35,993 bases of DNA from the NCBI GenBank assembly GCA_944381515.1, contig CALWLM010000116.1, forward strand, positions 1 through 35,993. The letters are read 5' to 3'. The position numbers were made by a program, and so were the translations under genes. Shown here piece after piece: positions 1 to 7,203 of the stretch (its first letter is position 1; each line of letters opens with the position of its first letter). A model generated the notes under the pieces. It made no database searches and was not told where the DNA came from. It saw nothing but the letters and a program-made list of their open reading frames with translations. The stretch is from an uncultured Lachnospiraceae bacterium. GTDB lineage: Bacteria > Bacillota > Clostridia > Lachnospirales > Lachnospiraceae.

Positions 1-581
1 CGGACCCATTCCTCATCCGCCGCCATTCCATAATATTCCTCATAGTCAAGGGAAGGATCTGCAAGCACTTCCTCCGGCACATAAAAGACCTGTCTGGTGC
101 AGGGAACATACTCCTGAAGCTTCGCCAGCAGCTTATCGTTCTCCTTGCCTCCGCTGAACTGGTACTGGGGGCCGTTTTTCAGCACGGCATAAAAACCTCT
201 TTTGCCGGTTTCAAACCAGCAGCGCCCCGTCTTGGCCGAAGCCTCGGAAACGCTCTCTTCCCACTGTCCGATCGCTCTCTCCAGGCGCTCTAACTCCCGG
301 CGCTTTGTCTCTACTTCTTTTTTCCTGCAGGCAAAGGCGCTGTGAATCGCCCCCATGTCCGCCCCATTTAAAAGCTCTCTTGCCTCATCCACGGAAAAGC
401 CCATGGAACGGTACAGCCTGGCCTGCAAAGCCATCCGCAGATCCATGGATGTGTAATCTTCACGGTGGCCGGACCTGCTGTTCACCGACAAAAGTCCTTC
501 TTTCTCATAATGACGCAGGGTACCTGCACTGACCCCCAACGCCTCCGCCGCTTCTCTCACCAGATATTTTTCCTCTTCCAT
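1..581 (-). CDS. MerR family transcriptional regulator (3' end cut by window edge)
   Basis: Reading the minus strand from the ATG at 581-579 gives an open frame of 193 codons that runs off the left edge. The first 70 residues are a MerR-type winged helix: EYLV-like start, LGVSAGTLRHYEKEGLL recognition segment, then HREDYTSMDL and a helix of RLYRSMGFSVDEARELL type. A charged coiled-coil dimerization helix follows (KKEVETKRRELERLERA). The rest (FETGKRGFYAVLKNG, then VPEEV and DYEEYYGMAADEEWV) resembles a small-molecule effector domain, but the end is missing, so the ligand is unknown. The start has a good ribosome site (AGGAAGGTGA, four bases before ATG). No target gene can be assigned; the PTS operon to its right ends just upstream on the same strand. 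Confidence 0.85.
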   Translation of the reverse strand, partial: MEEEKYLVREAAEALGVSAGTLRHYEKEGLLSVNSRSGHREDYTSMDLRMALQARLYRSMGFSVDEARELLNGADMGAIHSAFACRKKEVETKRRELERLERAIGQWEESVSEASAKTGRCWFETGKRGFYAVLKNGPQYQFSGGKENDKLLAKLQEYVPCTRQVFYVPEEVLADPSLDYEEYYGMAADEEWV

Positions 582-591
582 TCTATCACCT

Positions 592-621
592 TCCTGCCTG
601 ATTGATGCGTGCCTGATTGAT
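592..621 (-). repeat. Two-copy 15-base tandem repeat abutting the RBS of the MerR gene
   Basis: On the minus strand two adjacent 15-base units, ATCAATCAGGCACGC and ATCAATCAGGCAGGA, match at 13 of 15 positions. The second unit runs into the Shine-Dalgarno sequence, so the duplication lies in the untranslated leader right against the ribosome site. Similar leader repeats precede several other genes in this window. Confidence 0.75.
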
Positions 622-727
622 CGGCGCCTCCCGTTTTTTTACACCTTTTGTATATTCATAGAATAGCACATTTTGAGGAAAAATTAAATCCCCTGCGTGT
701 TCTTAAGCGGACGTTTTCTGCCCCGCC

Positions 728-1030
728 TCACTGGTCCATTAGTTTTTTGGCTTCCTCCAGCGCGGTCCGCCCGTCCATCGTTCCATAGATTCGCATATCT
801 ATGGCCTCTATGGGAACAGACGGATATTTCTCCTTTAGCTTGGGCACATTGAACCGGATCTGAGGCCCTATCAGCACACAGTCGCTGTCCGGTATTACGC
901 CGGCAGCCTCTGCGATCCCATAGGCATGTATCTCGCAGTCGTATCCGTCCTCTTTCGCGGCTTCCCGCATCCGGTTAACCAGCAGGCTGGTGCTCATTCC
1001 TGTCGAACAAAGCAATACTATTTTCTTCAT
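728..1030 (-). CDS. licB: PTS lactose/cellobiose-type EIIB component
   Basis: A 100-residue cytoplasmic protein of normal length for the lactose/cellobiose EIIB family. It passes phosphate from EIIA to the sugar bound by EIIC. The start MKKIVLLCSTGMSTSLLV is the hallmark phosphocysteine loop, with Cys8 as the predicted phosphorylation site. It is the last gene of a five-gene minus-strand operon; its ATG is only four bases beyond the stop of the GH4 gene and its ribosome site (AAAGGA) lies inside that gene, suggesting translational coupling. No clear intrinsic terminator is visible between its stop and the MerR gene, so readthrough is possible. Beta-glucoside (cellobiose or a related disaccharide) is the probable substrate because of the neighbours; the sequence alone does not fix it. 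Confidence 0.93.
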   Translation of the reverse strand: MKKIVLLCSTGMSTSLLVNRMREAAKEDGYDCEIHAYGIAEAAGVIPDSDCVLIGPQIRFNVPKLKEKYPSVPIEAIDMRIYGTMDGRTALEEAKKLMDQ

Positions 1031-1034
1031 TGGA

Positions 1035-2432
1035 TCACAATCCTTTCTCGCAGATCTTACAGACTACCTCGTCCTGAACTACAACACCCTGTTTCTTTAA
1101 TTCTTCTATTTTATCATGGAAGCGGGGCAGATATTTCTCATTGGCCACCAGCATTTCATCCAGAAGAGCCTTGGCCGCTCTCCCTCCGCATACAATGGGA
1201 TTGAGCTGGAATGCCTGAAGGGCCATACCATAGTCCCCCTTCACCGCCGCTTCAATTATACATTCTTCCATGGCCTTCATCACCTGCAGCCAGCCCCTTT
1301 CCGCCGGGCCAAATTTGCCCCAGGCCAGAGGCATCGGCCCTTTGGCCGTCATCCGGCTGGACACCTCCACCGCGCAGTCTGCCGGCAGATCGGCGAGCGC
1401 TCCTTTGTTTCTCGTGGAGACCACCATAATGGTTCCTTTGTTATTATAGATGGAGTTGATGCACTCGCAGGCTGCATCGCTGTAGTAAGTACCGCCTCTT
1501 TTAGAGAGCTGCTCCGGCTTCACATGAAGCTCTTCATTCCGATATATTTCAAACAGTTCCTCTTCCGTCTTTTTTACCAGCTCGGCTCTCGTTTCATTTT
1601 TCTCATACTGCCCCAGTTCATGGCGCAGCATATCGCCATACATATAATAATAACGATGGTATCCACAGGGAATACAGTCCATAGCCCGAAGCTGTTCCTC
1701 GATAAATTTCTCTTTATGAATATTGGCAGGCGTGCCGTCATCCTCCACCTGGAAAATCTGATTAATAAACTCCGGCGTCAAATTGCGTCCGTCCCGGGCG
1801 GAATACACCCGGTGGTAGTGAAAATGATTCAGCCCGGCAAACTGAAAGACATAATCCTCCTGCGTCTTTCCGAACATGGCAGGCTCCCGAATCATCAAAT
1901 TGATGGGCACGTTGCACAGACCAACGCATTTTTCCCATCCGCCATAACGCAGCACGGCCTCCGTCACGATCCCGGAAGGATTGGCAAAATTAATCAGCCA
2001 GGCATCCGGGCAGAGTTCCTTCATGTCCTCTACAATCTCCAGCATCACCGGTACGGTGCGCAGAGCCTTGAGCATTCCCCCGGCTCCATTGGTCTCCTGT
2101 CCCAGCTGGCCATGGGAGAGAGGGATTCTCTCATCCTTGATTCTGGCATTTAAAAGCCCTACTCTCAGCTGCGTGGTAACAAAGTCCGCTCCCGGCAGAG
2201 CCTCCCGGCGATCCAGGGTTAAATGTACCTCTACTTTATAGGGGGTCGCGTCCCACATCCGCTGGGCCAAAGCTCCGACAATTCGCAGCTTCTCTTCCCC
2301 TCCCTGCGTATCCACCAGCCAGATTTCCCGAATGGGAAGCTCCTGGTACCGCTTGATAAATCCCTCCATCAGCTCCGGAGTATAACTGGAACCGCCTCCA
2401 ATGGTTACTATTTTCACTCCTCTTTTATCCAT
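1035..2432 (-). CDS. licH: Family 4 glycoside hydrolase, 6-phospho-beta-glucosidase type
   Basis: A 465-residue GH4 enzyme, full length for the family. It hydrolyses phosphorylated disaccharides made by the PTS through an NAD+-dependent oxidation, elimination and reduction cycle that needs a divalent metal. Visible landmarks are the Rossmann start VKIVTIGGGSSYTPEL (about 7-21), the GQETNGAGG active-site loop (111-119), NFANPSG (148-154), and the metal ligands Cys173 in GLCNVP and His203 in GLNHFHYH. Position between PTS IIC and IIB supports a 6-phospho-beta-glucoside substrate, as in LicH/CelF; an alpha-glucosidase specificity cannot be strictly excluded because GH4 is mixed. The ATG has an AAAAGGAG site. 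Tandem repeats fill the short gap from the IIC gene. Confidence 0.92.
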   Translation of the reverse strand: MDKRGVKIVTIGGGSSYTPELMEGFIKRYQELPIREIWLVDTQGGEEKLRIVGALAQRMWDATPYKVEVHLTLDRREALPGADFVTTQLRVGLLNARIKDERIPLSHGQLGQETNGAGGMLKALRTVPVMLEIVEDMKELCPDAWLINFANPSGIVTEAVLRYGGWEKCVGLCNVPINLMIREPAMFGKTQEDYVFQFAGLNHFHYHRVYSARDGRNLTPEFINQIFQVEDDGTPANIHKEKFIEEQLRAMDCIPCGYHRYYYMYGDMLRHELGQYEKNETRAELVKKTEEELFEIYRNEELHVKPEQLSKRGGTYYSDAACECINSIYNNKGTIMVVSTRNKGALADLPADCAVEVSSRMTAKGPMPLAWGKFGPAERGWLQVMKAMEECIIEAAVKGDYGMALQAFQLNPIVCGGRAAKALLDEMLVANEKYLPRFHDKIEELKKQGVVVQDEVVCKICEKGL

Positions 2433-2460
2433 AGCCGTCTCCTTTTCATTGCAGTATATT

Positions 2461-2503
2461 CGCTCATGTATATCCCGCTCATGTATATCTCATGTATCAA
2501 TCC
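2461..2503 (-). repeat. 15-base tandem repeat between PTS IIC and the GH4 gene
   Basis: On the plus strand, units at 2461-2475 and 2476-2490 (CGCTCATGTATATCC and CGCTCATGTATATCT) differ at one base, and a degenerate third copy (CATGTATCAATCC) continues to 2503 and overlaps the IIC stop codon. On the coding strand this gives repeated GATATACATGAGCG directly before the GH4 ribosome site. Confidence 0.85.
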
Positions 2504-3795
2504 TTTTGTTTGTTGGCAATCAGCACAAAGGGAATATAAAGCAAAAATACCAATAATAAGCCAGTTGCCTCGGTAATCATCGTAGGGATGTGACCGGCTG
2601 TAGCCAGGAAGGATTTCAGAATGATCGGGGTAGTAGCCGGAATAGCATAGGCCATCGGCGTTGCAAATCCAATCGCTGTCATAACATAGCCCCATGTAAT
2701 GCTGACCACAGGCGCCAGAATAAAGGGAATGGCATAAATGGGATTCATCACAATGGGAAGTCCGAAAATCATCGGTTCATTAATATTAAACACAGCCGGC
2801 ACCAGGGAAAGTTTAGCGACCGCTCTCTGCTCCTTTCTTTTACCAAACAAAAGGATTGCCAGCGCCAGCATACCGGTCATTCCCGATCCCGTTCCGGCAG
2901 AAAATACGGAGATAAAGGATCGGTTAAATATATTTGTCGCCACTCCTCCTGCCAGAACTGCATCCGTATTTTCCTGCAGAGCCACCAGCATGGTCGCAAC
3001 ATAGATGGGCTGCAGTACCTGAGGACCATGAATACCAAAGGACCACAGAATATTAGAAAACATAAACAGGAAGATAAATCCTGGAACTGTAGTGATAATA
3101 TAGGAAAACGGCGTCTGAATGCACATCGTAATCGCTTCGCTGACCGTCATCCCGGAAATGCCTTTAAATACAAAGCTGAATACGGCAAACGCCAATATCG
3201 TAAGCATGCCGGGCAGCAGCGTAGAAAAGGAAGCGCTGACGTTCGGCGGAACCGAGTCCGGCATTTTGATCACCAGTTTTTTGGATCTGGTCAGCCGCAA
3301 ATACAGCTCCGTGGAAAGAATACCCGTAATAATCGCCATAAACAGCCCCTGCGAGTTGGTAAAGCTTACCGCCAGCACATTGCTCACCGTATAAGCTTCG
3401 CCGCTGTCCGTTGTTCCGCTGACCGTAGTCACGCACATGCTGATATAAGCGCCCAGAGCAACAATGGGAAGCAGGGGGTCTTTTTTTCCGTAATGCCTTC
3501 CCAGATCAATGGCAATCAGGATCACCAAACCAATCGCTATGAAATTCATTGTGGCATAGTTGGCTGCATCAAAGATTGGCGCCAGACTGCCCAGCCACTC
3601 CAGGCCAGATATCTTTGCCAGCGAAAAACCGGTTGTTGTCGTAGAGCATACCACACTGGTCATCAGGGAACAGAAGGCCCCGCAGATAATAATCGGCAGC
3701 AGTGTGTTAAATCCATTGCGGATCGCCGTCAGGTAACGGTTCATCTGAAGCTTCTCTGCCACTTTCAATAAAATGTTTGTTGCTTTTTCTTTCAT
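2497..3795 (-). CDS. licC: PTS lactose/cellobiose-type EIIC permease
   Basis: The membrane channel of the sugar PTS, 432 residues from the chosen start, with about ten hydrophobic segments. Family features include an amphipathic N-terminus (KVAEKLQMNRYLTAIRNGF), the region WSFGIHGPQVLQPIY, and FNINEPMIFGLPIVMNPIYAIPF, the conserved NEP(M/I)xFGxP loop of this EIIC family that takes part in sugar binding. The longest frame would start at 3813, but its six extra codons encode an AAGGAG ribosome site placed seven bases before the ATG at 3795, so 3795 is the better start. It lies 33 bases after the IIA gene and is followed by GH4 and IIB. Substrate is inferred from the glucosidase neighbour. Confidence 0.92.
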   Translation of the reverse strand: MKEKATNILLKVAEKLQMNRYLTAIRNGFNTLLPIIICGAFCSLMTSVVCSTTTTGFSLAKISGLEWLGSLAPIFDAANYATMNFIAIGLVILIAIDLGRHYGKKDPLLPIVALGAYISMCVTTVSGTTDSGEAYTVSNVLAVSFTNSQGLFMAIITGILSTELYLRLTRSKKLVIKMPDSVPPNVSASFSTLLPGMLTILAFAVFSFVFKGISGMTVSEAITMCIQTPFSYIITTVPGFIFLFMFSNILWSFGIHGPQVLQPIYVATMLVALQENTDAVLAGGVATNIFNRSFISVFSAGTGSGMTGMLALAILLFGKRKEQRAVAKLSLVPAVFNINEPMIFGLPIVMNPIYAIPFILAPVVSITWGYVMTAIGFATPMAYAIPATTPIILKSFLATAGHIPTMITEATGLLLVFLLYIPFVLIANKQKD

Positions 3796-3828
3796 CCTCT
3801 CTCTCCTTTTCATTTGAATTTGCGGCCT

Positions 3829-4218
3829 TTATCCGGCCAAATGCTGCATCTGTTCCGGATGCTGTTTTTCATCGTCTTTCGCTTTCCTACCCCCTTTCAG
3901 GATTTCTATAATCTCCGACGCCAGATCCTTTATCGTCATAGCGTTCATCACATGGTCCTGGGCATGTACCATCAGGAGATTCATCTGCACCGGCCTGCCC
4001 TCTAACTCCGCCCGAATCAGCGAAGTCTGCACCTCATGGGCCCTCAGCATAGCAGCATCGCATTCCTCCAAAAGACGTTCTGCCTCAGCGCAGTTCCCCT
4101 TACCAGCCTCACGTACAGCCTGCAGAGCCAGGCTTCTGGCATCCCCCGCCTGTACGATGGCCTCCATTACAATCGTTTCAAACTCCCTTTCCCAGTCTCT
4201 GTCCCTTTCTTTTTCCAT
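3829..4218 (-). CDS. licA: PTS lactose/cellobiose-type EIIA component
   Basis: A 129-residue all-helical EIIA. It accepts phosphate from HPr and hands it to EIIB. The family motif VHAQDHVMNAM is present, with His85 as the predicted phosphorylated residue and Asp88 at the metal-binding position of the trimer. FETIVMEAIVQAGDARSLALQA is the usual first helix. The C-terminal tail (KGGRKAKDDEKQHPEQMQHLAG) is polar and a little longer than typical. The start has a strong AGAGGAGGAAG ribosome site. It is separated by 100 bases from the regulator gene upstream; that gap holds a degenerate repeat next to the ribosome site but no convincing terminator, so the regulator and PTS genes may be one transcript. 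Confidence 0.93.
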   Translation of the reverse strand: MEKERDRDWEREFETIVMEAIVQAGDARSLALQAVREAGKGNCAEAERLLEECDAAMLRAHEVQTSLIRAELEGRPVQMNLLMVHAQDHVMNAMTIKDLASEIIEILKGGRKAKDDEKQHPEQMQHLAG

Positions 4219-4223
4219 CTGTC

Positions 4224-4249
4224 TTCCTCCTCTGATCTCATCATCTGAT
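4224..4249 (-). repeat. Degenerate 13-base tandem repeat containing the RBS of PTS IIA
   Basis: On the minus strand ATCAGATGATGAG is followed at once by ATCAGAGGAGGAA, a 10 of 13 match. The second unit holds the ribosome site itself. Weak alone, but it resembles the leader repeats of other genes in the window. Confidence 0.45.
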
Positions 4250-4318
4250 GCCTGTATGCTAACACCCTTTTGGCCAGGACTCCAACCAAAGTTCTTCCTG
4301 AACTATTCCGGCAGCCTT

Positions 4319-6253
4319 TTATCTGTCCTTTCTTTTTTCGTCTGCCTCTCCCGACAGCAGACTGATAAACGTCTCATAATCCCTGGACTCGATCAGTCTG
4401 CGCACCCTGGCTTCATTAAATACCAAATCTGTCGTGGCCTGATAAAAACGCTCGATGTCCTCGTCCTTCTCCTCTCCCAGCGCGGCTAAAAGCACCACCT
4501 GGACTTCATTATGCCCCCACCAGACCGGCTCTTCCAAAATAGCTGTGGCTACAAACTTTTCTCTCGTCATAATCCTGCAGGGATGAGAAATAGCCACCAG
4601 GTTTCCAAAATCCGTCTGTCCCATCCTTTCTCTTTCCAGCACTGCCTCCAGAAAACCATCCGGCAGCGGGCGCACGCTGGCGATATGGGCGCAGATTTTT
4701 CTGAGAATATCCTCCTTATCCCTCCCCGCAAGATTCGGAATAAAGAGTCTTTTGTCATAATAACTGTAAAGAAACGCGCTGCTTCCCCTTTCAAACAGCC
4801 GCTGGTAACTGTCAATCTCCTCCCGATCCGGAAAAAGGGAAATCTCAAAAACAGGAACCGGCAAAGCCAGGTTCAGAGGCACTGTCGTAAACAGATAGTC
4901 AATGTTCTTTCCTGCAAAGTCAAAGTCCTCCAGCTCAAAAACCGAACATTCATAAATCTGATCGATGTATTTTCCAAAAGCCTGCTTATAGCGATATAAA
5001 AAGAGCTGCGAGCTGCCCCGGCCGGATACGCATACTACCACAATATTTTTTCTGTCAATGGTCTTTCCCTGCTTTTCCAGAGCCAAAGCAAAAAGTACGG
5101 CAAAATACCCCAATTCATCTTCCGGGATCTCCCTGCCATAATGCCTGCACAATGCAGTACAGGCCGTCGCCGCAATGGTATAGGCAAAAGCATATTCCTG
5201 TTTTATCTTGTCCAGTATGGGATTTTTCATGGGTATGGCATATTTCATCCGAATATCAAAGGGAACCATGTGTTGATTCAGGGACATGCGCAGCTCCAGA
5301 TTGTCACGAAAGTCAATGCCGTTTCCCTCGTAAACGGCCTCCAGCATTTCCAGCACCAGTTCATCGATCCGGCTGGAAATCACCAGGCCGGGACTCTTGC
5401 GTCTGGCAGTATCCGGCGATGTCTTGCCGCTGATATGGACAGCCAGATAAAGAATCTCTTCCTCTGCATAATCGATCTTCATCTGACTGGAAATCTCCGC
5501 CGCCGCAGCGCGTGCCGCTTCCAGGGCATGTCTGCCCAAATTTGCACAGAGCTCCTTCTTCTGATCGGGAGAAATCTGAATCAGATGCCCACGGCGAATC
5601 CGACCGTTCGCCACATAAGCATGAAGGATCAGTGACTCAAATCCGCTCTCGGATGCCTGCAGGCAGAATTCCATCAGGATTTTTTTCATGATATCTGCCA
5701 GGCGCCGCATATCCTCCTGCTGTTTGGGCGTCTGCATTCGAATCCGGTCGTCCCTCAGCAGACAAGCGGCAATGCAAATCCGGCGGTCAAACTCGCTGCC
5801 TGTCACGCAGATCCCATAGTTTGGCCGCCGTTTAATTTGCAGGTGATACAGATTCAGCACGCACTCCGCCTGCTTCAGATCAGCGCTCAGAGTATTGCGG
5901 GAAACATACAGAAACTCGCTCAAATCATCTACCTTCACATAATTATCATGGTTGAGCAGATAAGCCAGCAGATAAGTGACCCGATCCGCCGATGTGGCCG
6001 GCATCTCTATGCGGCGTTTGCGCTGCTTCTCTTTCCATTGTTCATATTTCGGCCAGTCGGATATCTCCAACCAGAACCCCATATTCGGCCGGGAACGAAT
6101 CTGCGCTCCGCAGCCTTCCATCTGCCGGTTCAGCTCTCCTATTCTTATCCGGACGGTTCTCTCGCTGATCCCCACTGCTTTAGCTATTTGGACCGCAGTT
6201 GCGTATTTTTCTGTCTCCAACTGTTTCAAAATTCGTTCTTCGTTGTACTCCAT
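4319..6253 (-). CDS. licR: LicR-type PRD transcriptional activator with EIIB and EIIA domains
   Basis: A 644-residue multidomain regulator of the LicR/ManR/MtlR class. Order: HTH (about 5-60, AVQIAKAVGISERTVRIRI), a second Mga-like HTH (90-165, LSEFLYVSRNTLSADLKQ), PRD1 (about 185-285), PRD2 (295-395), an EIIB-like domain with Cys408 in VVCVSGRGSSQ, and an EIIA-like domain with His557 in LVAISHPC. PTS-dependent phosphorylation of PRD histidines is known to switch such activators. PRD1 keeps His211 and His273; PRD2 keeps His328, but the position usually holding its second histidine is Leu387 (GYFAVLFALA). It sits first in the cellobiose-type PTS operon, so self-linked control is likely. This type binds DNA, unlike the RNA-binding BglG antiterminators. 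Confidence 0.9.
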   Translation of the reverse strand: MEYNEERILKQLETEKYATAVQIAKAVGISERTVRIRIGELNRQMEGCGAQIRSRPNMGFWLEISDWPKYEQWKEKQRKRRIEMPATSADRVTYLLAYLLNHDNYVKVDDLSEFLYVSRNTLSADLKQAECVLNLYHLQIKRRPNYGICVTGSEFDRRICIAACLLRDDRIRMQTPKQQEDMRRLADIMKKILMEFCLQASESGFESLILHAYVANGRIRRGHLIQISPDQKKELCANLGRHALEAARAAAAEISSQMKIDYAEEEILYLAVHISGKTSPDTARRKSPGLVISSRIDELVLEMLEAVYEGNGIDFRDNLELRMSLNQHMVPFDIRMKYAIPMKNPILDKIKQEYAFAYTIAATACTALCRHYGREIPEDELGYFAVLFALALEKQGKTIDRKNIVVVCVSGRGSSQLFLYRYKQAFGKYIDQIYECSVFELEDFDFAGKNIDYLFTTVPLNLALPVPVFEISLFPDREEIDSYQRLFERGSSAFLYSYYDKRLFIPNLAGRDKEDILRKICAHIASVRPLPDGFLEAVLERERMGQTDFGNLVAISHPCRIMTREKFVATAILEEPVWWGHNEVQVVLLAALGEEKDEDIERFYQATTDLVFNEARVRRLIESRDYETFISLLSGEADEKRKDR

Positions 6254-6307
6254 CGCCTATACCCCCTGTTGTCCGGGCCTGATTCTAATTTAATTTTTAC
6301 CTGTATT

Positions 6308-6336
6308 TTAGTATTTTAATATTTTTATTCCGTCAA
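6308..6336 (-). promoter_or_regulatory. Predicted promoter of the licR-PTS operon
   Basis: On the minus strand TTGACG (6336-6331), a 17-base A/T-rich spacer and TACTAA (6313-6308) lie about 55 bases before the licR ATG. The -10 box is a modest match; the -35 is strong. Confidence 0.6.
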
Positions 6337-6394
6337 CTCCACCCGAAATCCTTCCGCAAAAATCCGGCAATCTGTGGGCAATAAAAAGCCAATT

Positions 6395-6420
6395 AAAAAA
6401 GGGGTCCATTAAGAACCCCT
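6395..6420 (-). terminator. Rho-independent terminator after the GNAT gene
   Basis: On the minus strand an AGGGGT/ACCCCT stem with extra inner pairing is followed by six T. It lies 15 bases beyond the acetyltransferase stop, between it and the licR promoter. Confidence 0.85.
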
Positions 6421-6434
6421 CTGACCGAAATCTC

Positions 6435-7034
6435 TCAATCCATTTTCAGCAGATACACCATATCATACCATTGGCCGCCGCCCCAGGCAGACGGCGATAT
6501 TCCCTTGTTTTGAAAGCCCATTTTCTCATACATTTCAATCTTGTCTTCCGCACAGGTCAGCAGTACCAATTCTCTGCCCCGCTTTGCCTCCCGATGCAGA
6601 TACCGCGACATCAGCTCTCTGGCAAGTCCCTGTCTGCGGTACTGCGGAAGGACGTCCAGCCCCAAAAGCACTACATTCTTCCCTTCCGGCCTGTGGAGAC
6701 TGGCATCGGAGAAAAACGCATCGCGAAATTCCCCCTCGTCCGTAGCAATCCCATTTAAAAAGCCGGCGATACTGCCCTTTTCTCTGTCCACCGCCACTAA
6801 AAAAAGCTCCGGAGCAGCCTGTACTCTATCCTGCATCATAACCTCTGTACATGCCTCGTCCGGCTCAAAGCAGATCTGCTCAATCATAGCTGCCTGATCT
6901 GCCTCATCCAGGCGGATCTCCCGAAAATCAAAACGCTCCTGCAATGAACCCTCCTGCAATGAGCAATCCCGCAGCGGGCGAAACAAAAAATCCTGTTTCG
7001 CTGCCCTCCTTCTGTCTTCTGCACGGTCTTCCAT
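6435..7034 (-). CDS. GNAT family N-acetyltransferase
   Basis: A predicted acetyl-CoA-dependent N-acetyltransferase. The GNAT fold starts at FDFREIRLDEADQAAMI and shows the acetyl-CoA loop motif VLLGLDVLPQYRRQGLARELMSRYL (Q/R-x-x-G-x-A), then ELVLLTCAEDKIEMYEKMGF, the usual beta-bulge and YEKxGF end. The acceptor substrate is unknown. Start choice is uncertain. The ATG at 7034 has an AGGAGG twelve bases upstream and gives 199 residues with a charged 30-residue lead. A TTG at 6944 has GGAGG five bases upstream, gives 169 residues (a normal GNAT size), and better fits the predicted promoter, whose transcript would start at about 7052, at the edge of the first ribosome site. A frame opening at 7106 lies upstream of that promoter and is rejected. 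Confidence 0.88.
   Translation of the reverse strand: MEDRAEDRRRAAKQDFLFRPLRDCSLQEGSLQERFDFREIRLDEADQAAMIEQICFEPDEACTEVMMQDRVQAAPELFLVAVDREKGSIAGFLNGIATDEGEFRDAFFSDASLHRPEGKNVVLLGLDVLPQYRRQGLARELMSRYLHREAKRGRELVLLTCAEDKIEMYEKMGFQNKGISPSAWGGGQWYDMVYLLKMD
6935..6964 (-). repeat. 15-base tandem duplication in the GNAT 5' region
   Basis: Adjacent units on the minus strand, GCTCATTGCAGGAGG and GTTCATTGCAGGAGC, match at 13 of 15 bases. If translated they give SLQEG-SLQER. Each unit holds a GGAG ribosome-site-like core and a TTG, so the duplication either lengthens the protein or sits over a second translation start. Confidence 0.75.
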
Positions 7035-7058
7035 AAAATGTATCTTCCTCCTGCAATA

Positions 7059-7092
7059 TTTGTACCGGCAAGATGTTGATGTGTCAACATCT
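7059..7092 (-). promoter_or_regulatory. Promoter of the GNAT gene with palindromic operator over the -35 box
   Basis: On the minus strand TTGACA (7087-7082), a 17-base spacer and TACAAA (7064-7059) form a promoter. A perfect inverted repeat with 9-base arms AGATGTTGA and TCAACATCT around four bases (7071-7092) covers the -35 box, the usual placement of a repressor site. No regulator gene is adjacent. Confidence 0.7.
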
Positions 7093-7203
7093 CTGTGAAA
7101 TAACATTAATAAAATTTTTCAGGAAATCTTCCCCATTATACAGAACGGGCAGGCAATCTCCGACTGCCTGCCACGCTGCGCCCGGCTCATCCCGCCAGGT
7201 CTC

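Noticed and set aside
1116-2153. 345-codon frame opposite the GH4 gene
   Set aside because: Shadow of a clearly conserved enzyme gene; no ribosome site and no recognisable domain.
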